64,000 nt of DNA, taken from contig NZ_CP017561.2 in assembly GCF_001865575.2 (NCBI RefSeq), positions 3,542,001-3,606,000 of the forward strand, given 5' to 3'. Within the stretch, counting starts at the first letter, position 1. Every line of letters starts with the position of its first letter. Both the position numbers and the translations under genes were made by a program. Shown piece by piece: positions 1 through 8,144 of the stretch. The DNA comes from Paraburkholderia sprentiae WSM5005. GTDB taxonomy: Bacteria > Pseudomonadota > Gammaproteobacteria > Burkholderiales > Burkholderiaceae. The notes beneath the pieces were generated by a model. The model ran no database searches. It was given only the letters and a program-made list of their open reading frames with translations, and was not told the origin of the DNA.

Positions 1-1
1 A

Positions 2-340
2 GTCGGCGTCGCGTGCTCGATGGCCGCGGGCGCGCTCGCCGCCGTGATGGGCGGCACGCCGAAGCAGGTCGAGAACGCCGCGGAAATCGGCATGGAGCAT
101 AACCTCGGTCTCACCTGCGATCCGGTCGGCGGCATGGTGCAGATTCCGTGCATCGAGCGCAACGCGATGGCATCGGTGAAGGCGGTCAATGCCGCGCGCA
201 TGGCGTTGCGCGGCGACGGCAGCCACTACGTGTCGCTCGATTCGGTGATCAAGACGATGCGCGAAACGGGCGCGGACATGAAGACCAAGTACAAGGAAAC
301 GTCGCGCGGCGGACTCGCGGTCAATATCGTCGAGTGTTGA
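2..340 (+). CDS. sdaA: L-serine ammonia-lyase, C-terminal part (5' end cut by window)
   Basis: The frame is open from the window edge to a TGA at 340, giving about 112 residues. It matches the C-terminal part of iron-sulfur L-serine dehydratases, which deaminate L-serine to pyruvate and ammonia in the cytoplasm. Visible family signatures are [15 protein letters not shown] and QIPCIERN, which include cysteines of the family's Fe-S cluster region, and the ending [13 protein letters not shown] with the usual near-terminal cysteine. The start codon lies outside the window. The next gene on the same strand begins 138 bases downstream and looks like a separate unit. Confidence 0.93.
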   Translation, partial: VGVACSMAAGALAAVMGGTPKQVENAAEIGMEHNLGLTCDPVGGMVQIPCIERNAMASVKAVNAARMALRGDGSHYVSLDSVIKTMRETGADMKTKYKETSRGGLAVNIVEC

Positions 341-478
341 GTGGTTGGGTGCTGCATTGCATGACAGCGCCTGCGTGCCCGGCGTAAGCTGTCGAAGCGC
401 CCATCGGCCGCTGCCGCCGGTTCGATCGATGCGGCTCCATCCCAACGCACTCACGCACTGCCAGGAGGCTTCTTCGCA

Positions 479-2218
479 ATGTCGCTGCCGAATGCTCCCG
501 CTTCCAATTCATCTTCCTTTTCCGCTTCGGATACCGCACGGACCACCGGCGCACGCCTCGTCGTCGATGCATTGCTCACGCACGGCGTCGAACGCGTGTT
601 CTGCGTCCCCGGCGAAAGCTTTCTCGCCGTGCTCGATTCGCTGCACGACGAAACCGCGCGCATTCAGACGGTCGTCTGTCGTCACGAAGCCGCGGCCGCG
701 AACATGGCCGAAGCGGTCGGCAAGCTGACCGGCCGCCCGGGTGTCGCGCTCGTCACGCGTGGACCGGGCGCGACGCATGCGTCGATCGGCGTGCACACCG
801 CGTTTCAGGACTCCACGCCGATGATTCTGCTGATCGGCCAATGCGCGCGCGAGCATCTCGATCGCGAGGCGTTCCAGGAGATCGACTACCGGCGCATGTT
901 CGGTCAGATGGCGAAGTGGGTCGCGCAAATCGATGACCCGAAGCGGATTCCCGAATATCTGAGCCATGCGTTTCACACGGCGACGTCGGGCCGCCCGGGG
1001 CCGGTCGTGCTGGCGCTGCCAGAAGACGTGTTGAGCGACGCTTGCGATGCCGTGCCCGGGGCGCCCGCTTATCAGCGCGTGGCGGCGTCGCCGTCGGCCG
1101 CGCAGATCGCGAAGCTGCGCGAACTGCTCGAAGGCGCGCAACGGCCGATGGTGATCGCCGGCGGCAGCGGCTGGACACCGGCGGCATGCGCGGACCTGCG
1201 GCAATTCATCGAAAGCTGGCAGTTGCCGATCGGCCTCGCGTTCCGCTTCCAGGACACCTTGGATAACGACCATCCGAACTACGCGGGCGACGTCGGTCTC
1301 GGCATCAATCCCGCGCTCGCTCAGCGCATCCGCGACGCGGACCTGCTGCTCACGCTCGGTCCGCGCCTCGGCGAAGCGACGACCAACGGCTATACGCTGC
1401 TCGACATTCCGAAGACCCGGCAGACGCTCGTGCACGTGCATCAGGGCGCGGAAGAACTCGGGCGCGTGTATGCGGCCGATCTGCCGATCGTCTCCGGCAT
1501 GCCTGAGCTCGCGGCGATGCTGGCGGAGCTGAAGCCGTCGTCGTCCGGCAAGCTCGTCTGGGCGGGTGCCGCCGAAGAAGCGCATCGCGCGTATCTGGAA
1601 TGGCGCAAGCCGCGCCCGATTCCGGGCGACGTGCAGCTGGGCGAAGTGATCCAGCAGCTGCGCGCGCACTTGCCCGACGACGCGATCGTCACGAACGGCG
1701 CCGGCAATTACGCGACGTGGCTGCATCGACATTTCTCGTATCGACACTTCCGCTCGCAGCTCGCGCCGACCAGCGGCGCGATGGGCTACGGCGTGCCGGC
1801 GGCGCTCGCGGCGAAGTCGCTCTATCCGCAACGCGCGGTGGTCGCGCTCGCCGGCGACGGCTGCTTCATGATGGCCGCGCAGGAGCTCGCGACCGCGATG
1901 CAGTACGACCTGCGCGTGCTGTTCATCGTCGTCAACAACAGTCACTTCGGCACGATCCGCATGCATCAGGAGCGGCACTATCCGCATCGTGTGCATGGCA
2001 CCGGCCTCACGAATCCGGACTTCGCGGCATTCGCGCGATCGTTCGGCGCTCATGGCGAAACCGTTGAACGAACCGAGGCGTTTCTGCCCGCGTTACAACG
2101 CGCGATCCAATCGCAGTTGCCGGCCGTGATCGAGATTCGCATGCCGCAGGAAGCGAGCACGCCCGCAGCGACGCTGGAGCAGATTCGTGAGCAGGGCAGG
2201 AAGATGCGCGGGGAGTAA
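479..2218 (+). CDS. Thiamine-diphosphate-dependent enzyme, acetolactate-synthase-like large subunit
   Basis: A 579-residue protein with the three-domain fold of the acetolactate synthase/oxoacid decarboxylase family. The N-terminal pyrimidine-binding domain has the catalytic glutamate in CRHEAAA (about residue 64). The C-terminal domain has the ThDP/Mg motif AGDGCFMM followed about 26 residues later by VVNN. An AGGAGG ribosome site lies 10 bases before the ATG. There is no ilvN-like small subunit beside it, so it is more likely a catabolic or specialised enzyme (acetolactate synthase, benzoylformate decarboxylase or oxalyl-CoA decarboxylase-like) than the biosynthetic IlvB. The substrate cannot be read from the sequence. 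Confidence 0.85.
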   Translation: MSLPNAPASNSSSFSASDTARTTGARLVVDALLTHGVERVFCVPGESFLAVLDSLHDETARIQTVVCRHEAAAANMAEAVGKLTGRPGVALVTRGPGATHASIGVHTAFQDSTPMILLIGQCAREHLDREAFQEIDYRRMFGQMAKWVAQIDDPKRIPEYLSHAFHTATSGRPGPVVLALPEDVLSDACDAVPGAPAYQRVAASPSAAQIAKLRELLEGAQRPMVIAGGSGWTPAACADLRQFIESWQLPIGLAFRFQDTLDNDHPNYAGDVGLGINPALAQRIRDADLLLTLGPRLGEATTNGYTLLDIPKTRQTLVHVHQGAEELGRVYAADLPIVSGMPELAAMLAELKPSSSGKLVWAGAAEEAHRAYLEWRKPRPIPGDVQLGEVIQQLRAHLPDDAIVTNGAGNYATWLHRHFSYRHFRSQLAPTSGAMGYGVPAALAAKSLYPQRAVVALAGDGCFMMAAQELATAMQYDLRVLFIVVNNSHFGTIRMHQERHYPHRVHGTGLTNPDFAAFARSFGAHGETVERTEAFLPALQRAIQSQLPAVIEIRMPQEASTPAATLEQIREQGRKMRGE

Positions 2219-2263
2219 AGATGGCCCGCGTGGCCTGACAGCGCGTCGAACGCGTAGCCAATG

Positions 2264-2292
2264 AAAAACCCCGCCGAAGCGGGGCTTTTCTT
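2264..2292. terminator. Bidirectional rho-independent terminator
   Basis: The hairpin CCCCGC-CGAA-GCGGGG is flanked by an A run on the left and a CTTTT run on the right. It sits between the convergent ThDP enzyme gene and the binding-protein gene, so it can end transcription from both sides. Confidence 0.85.
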
Positions 2293-2315
2293 CATCAACG
2301 GCAGTCAGCAAAAAA

Positions 2316-3464
2316 TTACTTGCCGCCCACGCTTTGCAGCGTCGTCCATTTGCCATCGACGACCTTGTACAGCGTGATACCGCCGTTCTTCAGATCGCCG
2401 TGCTGGTCGTACGCGAGGTCGGCCGACGTCACCGCCGGCTTCGACGTCTTCGCGAGCACCGGCAGGTACTTGGCCGGGTCGGTCGAGTTCGCGGTCTTCA
2501 TCGCGGTGAACATCGCCATTGCGCCGTCGAAGGCGTACGGCGAGTACGTCTGCACGTCTTCGTTGAAGCGCGCCTTGTACTTCTCGACGTACGCCTTGCC
2601 ACCCGGCATTTCATCGAGCGGCAGACCGGCAAGCGAGGCCACCGTGCCGTTCGCCGCGTCGCCGGCGAGCTTGATGAAGGTCGGCGTGTGGACCATCTCG
2701 CCGCCCATCAGCGGCGCCTTCACGCCGAGCTGCTTCATCTGCTTGACCATCGGTGCCGCTTGCGAATCCGCGCCGCCGTAGTAGATCAGATCCGGGTTCG
2801 TCGATTTCAGCTTGGTCAGGATCGACTTGAAATCGACGGCCTTGTCGTTGGTGTATTCACGGTCGACGATCTTCGCGCCCGCTGCCTTCGCTGCCTTCTC
2901 GAACTGATCGGCAAGACCCTGGCCGTAAGCCGTGCGGTCGTCGACGATCGCGATCTTCTTCATGCCGAGGTTCTTCACCGCGAACGCGCCGGCGACCGAG
3001 CCTTGCTGCGTGTCGGAGGTCATCATGCGGAAGGTCGTCTTGAAGCCCTGCTGCGTGTATTCCGGCGCGGTCGCCATCGCGATCTGCGGAATGCCCGCGT
3101 TCGCGTAGATGCGCGAGGCCGGAATGGTCGTGCCCGAGTTGAAGTGGCCGAGCATGCCCTTGATGCCGTCATCCACGAGCTTCTGCGCGACCGTCGTGCC
3201 GGTGCGCGGATCGGCCTGGTCGTCGGCCGAGTCGAGCACGATGCGAACCTGCTTGCCGCCGATCACCGGCTTGGTCGCGTTGAACTCTTCGACCGCGAGC
3301 ACGATGCCGTTCTGAAAGTCCTTGCCATAGTGCGCCTGTGCGCCCGTCATCGGACCGGCGAAACCGATCTTCACGTCTTCCGTCGATTGAGCGTTGGCCG
3401 TCCCCGCCAGCGACATTGCGGCAACCAGAGCTGCGCCTGCCAGCTGTTTCATTTTGTGTTGCAT
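2316..3464 (-). CDS. Branched-chain amino acid ABC transporter substrate-binding protein (LivK/LivJ family)
   Basis: A 382-residue periplasmic binding protein. It begins with a Sec signal peptide (MQHKMKQLAGAALVAAM, cleavage near TANA-QS) and continues with VKIGFAGPMTGAQAHYGKD, the usual start of the type I periplasmic-binding fold. An AAGGAG ribosome site precedes the ATG by a few bases. Family members bind Leu/Ile/Val or related amino acids and pass them to LivHMGF. No permease or ATPase genes adjoin it, so it probably works with a transporter encoded elsewhere. It lies 87 bases downstream of putA on the same strand but is likely a separate unit or a distal partner. Confidence 0.92.
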   Translation of the reverse strand: MQHKMKQLAGAALVAAMSLAGTANAQSTEDVKIGFAGPMTGAQAHYGKDFQNGIVLAVEEFNATKPVIGGKQVRIVLDSADDQADPRTGTTVAQKLVDDGIKGMLGHFNSGTTIPASRIYANAGIPQIAMATAPEYTQQGFKTTFRMMTSDTQQGSVAGAFAVKNLGMKKIAIVDDRTAYGQGLADQFEKAAKAAGAKIVDREYTNDKAVDFKSILTKLKSTNPDLIYYGGADSQAAPMVKQMKQLGVKAPLMGGEMVHTPTFIKLAGDAANGTVASLAGLPLDEMPGGKAYVEKYKARFNEDVQTYSPYAFDGAMAMFTAMKTANSTDPAKYLPVLAKTSKPAVTSADLAYDQHGDLKNGGITLYKVVDGKWTTLQSVGGK

Positions 3465-3551
3465 AGCTTCTCCTTGATACCAGGTGTGGATGAAGCGGAT
3501 TCGGGGTCGCCGTGCCGCTTCCGTTCTATTGAATGGATCGCCGAGGTTGGC

Positions 3552-6500
3552 TCAACCGATCGTCATCAAATTCGCATTGCCGCCTGCCGCCGCGGTGTTC
3601 ACGCTGACCGAGCGCTCGGTGAGCAGACGCTCGAGCGCATAGTCCTCGTCGCCGCTCGCGAGCGCTCGGGCCGCGACGCCTTGCACCGACACGATCGGCC
3701 CCGGCCGCTTCGCGACTTCCTTCACGAGCGCGAGCAGTTCGTCGCTGTCGCCTTCGAATAGCACGGCGTCGAACGGCGCATCGGCGCTCTTCTTCACGCT
3801 CGCGTGCGCCTTCAGCGACGCGGGCAGCTGCGAGACCAGCTGTTCACCGGCCGCGCCCTCAAACAACGCACGATTTCCCGTAGCCAGCGCCGCGGCGAAC
3901 TGCACGCGCGCGCCGCTCGCCGTCGACGCGATACACAACACCGTGCCGCGGGGACCCAGCGTATACGTATTGCGCTCGCCGGTCGGCCCCGACAGTACCG
4001 CGGTTGCGCCCGCCGGCACATGCGTCAGATAGCCATCGCAACGCGCGGCGAGCTGCGGCTCGCGCTCGGCGATCAGCCAGTCGCGCAATGCGGTCAGCGC
4101 GGCCGCCGGATTGTCGCCGTTTTCCGCCGTCTGCGGTACTTCGACCACCAGAGCCTGCGCGAGCGACGTCGGCAAACCCGCCGGCCGCGTCGCCAGTAGA
4201 CGCTGTAGATACAGCGCGCCACCGGCCTTCGGCCCCGTGCCCGACAGCCCTTCGCCGCCGAACGGCTGCACCCCGACCACCGCACCGATCACGTTGCGGT
4301 TCACGTAGATGTTGCCCACGTGCGCGCGGCTGATCACGTGCGCGATCGTTTCGTCGATGCGCGTATGGATGCCGAGCGTCAAACCGTAACCCGTCGCGCG
4401 AATCTGTTCGAGCAGCTTGTCGAGCTGGCTGCGGCGATAGCGCACCACGTGCAGCACCGGGCCGAACACTTCGCGCTTCAGCTCGTCGATGCTGTCCAGC
4501 TCGATCAGCGTCGGCGGCACGAAGGTGCCTTGCGTCGCGCCGTCCCGCAGCGGCAGTTGTTCAACCTTACGGCCCTTGTCGCGCATCGCCGCGATGTGGG
4601 CGTCGATGCCGCGCTTGGCGTCGAGGTCGATCACCGGGCCGACGTCGGTCGACAGCCGGTCCGGGTTGCCGAGCGCGAGCTCACGCATCGCGCCCGTCAG
4701 CATCTCGAGCGTGCGGTCCGCGACATCGTCCTGCAAACAAAGAACGCGCAACGCCGAACACCGTTGACCGGCGGAGTCGAATGACGATTGCAGCACGTCG
4801 GCGACGACTTGCTCGGCCAGCGCCGACGAGTCGACGATCATCGCATTCTGGCCACCGGTTTCGGCGATCAGCGGAATCGGCTTGCCATCCGGATCGAGTC
4901 GGCCGGACAGCGTCTTGTTGATCAGGCGCGCGACTTCGGTCGAGCCGGTGAACATCACCGCACGCGTGCGCGGATCGGCGACCAGCGCGGCGCCGACCGT
5001 CTCGCCATTGCCCGGCAGCAGCTGCACCGCGCCCGCCGGCACGCCCGCTTCGCGCAGAATCCGCACCGCCTGTGCGGCGATCAGCGGCGTCTGCTCGGCC
5101 GGTTTTGCGAGCACCGTGTTGCCGGCCGCGAGCGCGGCGGCCACCTGGCCCATAAAAATCGCCAGCGGGAAATTCCACGGACTGATACAGACCACCGGAC
5201 CGAGCGGCCGATGCGTGTCGTTCGAAAACTCGTTGCGGATCTGCGTCGAGTAATAGCGCAGGAAGTCGATCGCTTCGCGGATTTCCGAGACCGCGTTGGC
5301 GAGCGATTTGCCCGCTTCGCGCACCACGAGGCCCATCAGCGTGTGCATCTGCGCTTCGAGCAGATCGGCGGCGCGCGCGAGGCAATCGGCGCGCGCCTCG
5401 ACCGGCGTCGCTTGCCAGATCGGCGCGGCGGCCACGGCATGGCCGAGCGCGGCGCTCACGTGTTCCGCCGTCGCCTCGACGACCGTGCCGACGAGATCAC
5501 GCTGGTCGGCCGGGTTGCGCACGTCGCGCCCAGCGCCGAGCGCGATCTGGTCGTTTTCGAGCATCGGCGCGGCGCGCCACGGATGATGCGCGCTCGCGAG
5601 CAGCGCCGACGACAGCGACGCGAGCCGATGTTCGTTCGACAGATCGAGGCCCATCGAATTGAGCCGCTCGGCGCCGTACAGATTGCGCGGCAGCGGAATG
5701 CGCGCGTGCGGCGCGCCGAGCGGCACGATCTTCGACGCTTCCTCGACCGGATCCGCGACCAGCTCTTTGATCGCGACGGATTCGTCGGCGATGCGATTCA
5801 CGAACGACGTGTTCGCGCCGTTCTCGAGCAGGCGGCGCACGAGGTACGCGAGCAGCGTCTCATGCGTGCCGACCGGCGCGTACACGCGGCACGGGCGGTT
5901 CAGCTTGTCGCGGCCGGTGACTTCCTCGTACAGCGGCTCGCCCATGCCGTGCAGGCACTGGAACTCGTACTGGCCGGGGTAGTAGTTGTTGCCCGCGAGG
6001 TGATAGATCGCCGCCAGCGTATGCGCGTTGTGCGTCGCGAACTGCGGATAGACGGCATCGGGCGCGCCGAGCAGTTTTTTCGCGCAGGCGAGGTACGACA
6101 CGTCGGTGTAGATCTTGCGCGTATAGACCGGATAGCCTTCGAGGCCATCGACCTGCGCGCGTTTGATTTCGGTGTCCCAATACGCGCCCTTGACGAGCCG
6201 CACCATGACGCGGTGACGACTGCGGCGCGCCAGATCGATCAGATAGTCGATCACGAACGGGCAGCGCTTCTGGTACGCCTGCACGACGAAGCCGATACCA
6301 TTCCAGCCTTGCAGTTCCGGATCGAAGCACAGCGCTTCGAGCAGATCGAGCGAGATTTCGAGGCGGTCGGCTTCCTCGGCGTCGATATTGAGGCCGATGT
6401 CGTAGCGGCGCGCGAGGATGGCGAGCGAGCGCACGCGCGGCAGCAACTCGCTCATCGTGCGTTCCTGCTGCGCGCGCGAGTAGCGCGGATGCAGCGCCGA

Positions 6501-7481
6501 CAGCTTGATCGAGATGCCCGGGCCTTCGTAGATGCCGCGGCCGCCCGCGGCCTTGCCGATCGCGTGGATCGCCTGTTCGTACGACGCGTAGTAGCGCTGC
6601 GCATCGGCCTCGGTGGTGGCCGCTTCACCGAGCATGTCGTACGAATAGCGAAAACCGCGCGCCTCGTACTTGCGGCTGTTCGCCAGTGCTTCGGAGATGT
6701 TCTCGCCGGTCACGAACTGCTCGCCCATCAAGCGCATCGCCATGTCGACGCCCTTGCGGATCAGCGGCTCGCCGCCCTTGCCGATCAGGCGCGTGAGCGC
6801 CGACGACAAGCTCGTCTCGCTATTGGTCGTCACCAGCTTGCCCGTGATCATCAGGCCCCAGGTCGCCGCGTTGACGAACAGCGACGGCGCCTGACCGACG
6901 TGCGATTTCCAGTCGCCTTTGCTGATCTTGTCGCGAATCAGCGCGTCGCGGGTCGCGCGGTCGGGGATCCGCAGCAGCGCCTCGGCGAGGCACATCAGCG
7001 CAACGCCTTCCTGGCTCGACAGCGAAAATTCGTGGATCAGCCCTTCGACGCCGCCGCCCTTACTTTTCGAGCGTAGCGTCTCGACGAGCTTGCCGGCCAT
7101 CGCCTGGACGTCGCCCGCGAGATTGGCCGGCAACCGCGCCTGGCCGAGCAGGAACGGCACGCACTCGGGTTCAGGGCGGCGATAGGCGGCGGTGATCGCC
7201 GCGCGCAACACCGACTGCGGTTGCACGTTCTGCGCGAATTCGAGAAACGGATGAGACGCGCCGTCTTCGTCGTTTTCGACCGCCGCGCCGTCGGCGAGGT
7301 CGGCCGTACCGGTCGCGCCCGACAGTTCGGCCGGCAACTGGCCGTGCTCGATCTTTTCGAGGTACGCGAAGATCGCCTGCTTGATCAACCAGTGCGGGGT
7401 GCGCTCGAGGCGGGTGGCGGCATCTTTGAGCCGGGAACGCAGGAGGTCGTCGACCTTGACGCCAAGGGTGGTGCTAGCCAT
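3552..7481 (-). CDS. putA: Trifunctional PutA: proline dehydrogenase, P5C dehydrogenase and transcriptional repressor
   Basis: A 1309-residue protein that oxidises proline to glutamate in two steps. The first about 50 residues (TTLGVKVDDLLRSRLKDAA) look like the ribbon-helix-helix DNA-binding domain of trifunctional PutA. The FAD-dependent proline dehydrogenase barrel follows (GPGISIKLSALHPRYS; RLVKGAYWDTE). The aldehyde dehydrogenase half has the SPWNFPLAIF and AETGGQN motifs and the catalytic cysteine in SAGQRCSALR. The length fits long PutA proteins with an extra C-terminal domain. The putative operator overlapping its promoter supports autoregulation by the N-terminal domain. It acts at the inner membrane, feeding electrons to quinone. 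Confidence 0.97.
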   Translation of the reverse strand: MASTTLGVKVDDLLRSRLKDAATRLERTPHWLIKQAIFAYLEKIEHGQLPAELSGATGTADLADGAAVENDEDGASHPFLEFAQNVQPQSVLRAAITAAYRRPEPECVPFLLGQARLPANLAGDVQAMAGKLVETLRSKSKGGGVEGLIHEFSLSSQEGVALMCLAEALLRIPDRATRDALIRDKISKGDWKSHVGQAPSLFVNAATWGLMITGKLVTTNSETSLSSALTRLIGKGGEPLIRKGVDMAMRLMGEQFVTGENISEALANSRKYEARGFRYSYDMLGEAATTEADAQRYYASYEQAIHAIGKAAGGRGIYEGPGISIKLSALHPRYSRAQQERTMSELLPRVRSLAILARRYDIGLNIDAEEADRLEISLDLLEALCFDPELQGWNGIGFVVQAYQKRCPFVIDYLIDLARRSRHRVMVRLVKGAYWDTEIKRAQVDGLEGYPVYTRKIYTDVSYLACAKKLLGAPDAVYPQFATHNAHTLAAIYHLAGNNYYPGQYEFQCLHGMGEPLYEEVTGRDKLNRPCRVYAPVGTHETLLAYLVRRLLENGANTSFVNRIADESVAIKELVADPVEEASKIVPLGAPHARIPLPRNLYGAERLNSMGLDLSNEHRLASLSSALLASAHHPWRAAPMLENDQIALGAGRDVRNPADQRDLVGTVVEATAEHVSAALGHAVAAAPIWQATPVEARADCLARAADLLEAQMHTLMGLVVREAGKSLANAVSEIREAIDFLRYYSTQIRNEFSNDTHRPLGPVVCISPWNFPLAIFMGQVAAALAAGNTVLAKPAEQTPLIAAQAVRILREAGVPAGAVQLLPGNGETVGAALVADPRTRAVMFTGSTEVARLINKTLSGRLDPDGKPIPLIAETGGQNAMIVDSSALAEQVVADVLQSSFDSAGQRCSALRVLCLQDDVADRTLEMLTGAMRELALGNPDRLSTDVGPVIDLDAKRGIDAHIAAMRDKGRKVEQLPLRDGATQGTFVPPTLIELDSIDELKREVFGPVLHVVRYRRSQLDKLLEQIRATGYGLTLGIHTRIDETIAHVISRAHVGNIYVNRNVIGAVVGVQPFGGEGLSGTGPKAGGALYLQRLLATRPAGLPTSLAQALVVEVPQTAENGDNPAAALTALRDWLIAEREPQLAARCDGYLTHVPAGATAVLSGPTGERNTYTLGPRGTVLCIASTASGARVQFAAALATGNRALFEGAAGEQLVSQLPASLKAHASVKKSADAPFDAVLFEGDSDELLALVKEVAKRPGPIVSVQGVAARALASGDEDYALERLLTERSVSVNTAAAGGNANLMTIG

Positions 7482-7535
7482 GTTTCCTTCTTTGGTACCG
7501 GGCGCGAGCCTGGCGAAAGACTAAAAGTTGGGCGA

Positions 7536-7564
7536 ATCGTACGCCTCCAAATAAAAAGGTGCAA
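7536..7564 (-). promoter_or_regulatory. Predicted sigma70 promoter of putA
   Basis: On the minus strand TTGCAC (7559-7564) and TACGAT (7536-7541) are separated by exactly 17 bases, about 55 bases upstream of the putA start. The -35 hexamer lies inside the left arm of the inverted repeat described next, so protein binding there would block polymerase. Confidence 0.6.
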
Positions 7565-7588
7565 CCAAACCGTCGCAATGGTTGCACC
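7558..7588. promoter_or_regulatory. Putative PutA operator: inverted repeat containing GTTGCA half-sites
   Basis: A perfect 9-base inverted repeat, GGTGCAACC (7558-7566) and GGTTGCACC (7580-7588), has centres 22 bases apart, about two helical turns. Each arm contains GTTGCA, the half-site reported for the E. coli PutA ribbon-helix-helix domain. A one-mismatch copy, GTCGCA, lies at 7572-7577. The left arm covers the putA -35 box, which suggests autorepression relieved by proline. Binding is inferred, not shown. Confidence 0.6.
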
Positions 7589-7804
7589 CTGCGGGGAGCC
7601 TTGATGGGCAAGCGTTTCCGGCGGATGGCTGACAGCCGGACGGGCAGGTTTCCGATCGGTACTTTCCCTGGCGTGATTCTTTTTGAAATAAGCCTTATCA
7701 AACGACTTCGCGCGCCGATATACAGAAGCACGGCAACGGCCGGGCTGAAACGTCGGTTTCAGGGCACGCAGAAAAGATAAACGGGGTTCCCGAGGGTTGG
7801 TGTG
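7589..7804. other. Non-coding remainder of the putA upstream gap
   Basis: Together with the promoter and operator this completes a 323-base gap between putA and the small ORF on the other strand. Beyond those elements I see no recognisable gene, RNA or terminator. Confidence 0.4.
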
Positions 7805-7975
7805 ATGGAAAAGTGGCTGGTAATACTGGGCATCTGGGCGATGTGCGCGGCCTGTGCAGTGTTTTTCATTCGAGGCGCGACCAGCGGCTCGAATCGGCGC
7901 GAAGAGGAGCACAACAGTGGGAGCGCGGCTTCGCGTGGATCGGCGGGCAATCCGCGAAGCGCGCTGAACGATTGA
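7805..7975 (+). CDS. Small single-pass membrane protein, unknown function
   Basis: A 56-codon ORF preceded by a GAGGG-like ribosome site. The N-terminal half, EKWLVILGIWAMCAACAVFF, is a plausible transmembrane helix. It is followed by a positively charged, then Gly/Ser/Asn-rich tail (RGATSGSNRREEEHN). The hydrophobic-then-polar layout and its position alone in a gap support a real gene, but I do not recognise a family. The ATG at 7805 is preceded in frame by a GTG at 7802. Confidence 0.5.
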   Translation: MEKWLVILGIWAMCAACAVFFIRGATSGSNRREEEHNSGSAASRGSAGNPRSALND

Positions 7976-8144
7976 GTTCAGGAAAGCGTGCGCGACGACT
8001 CATGAAGCCGGATGCGCGCGTGGATGTGTGGACTTGCGACTGGATTGGCGCGGAGGACTGGCGCGCCGGCATTGCGCCTGTGGGTCGCTCTTCGGTCAGC
8101 GCGGTCCTGGCGGCGGCGCAACCGGCTCGAACCGCCCACAGACA

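Noticed and set aside
509..2053. Long open frame (514 codons) antisense to the ThDP enzyme gene
   Set aside because: Arg/Ala/His-rich translation with no family motifs; an expected shadow of a high-GC gene. The same applies to the long frames opposite putA, atpD, atpA and mnmC.
4788..7076. 762-codon frame on the plus strand opposite putA
   Set aside because: The sequence is Arg-rich low-complexity without domains; PutA on the other strand is certain.
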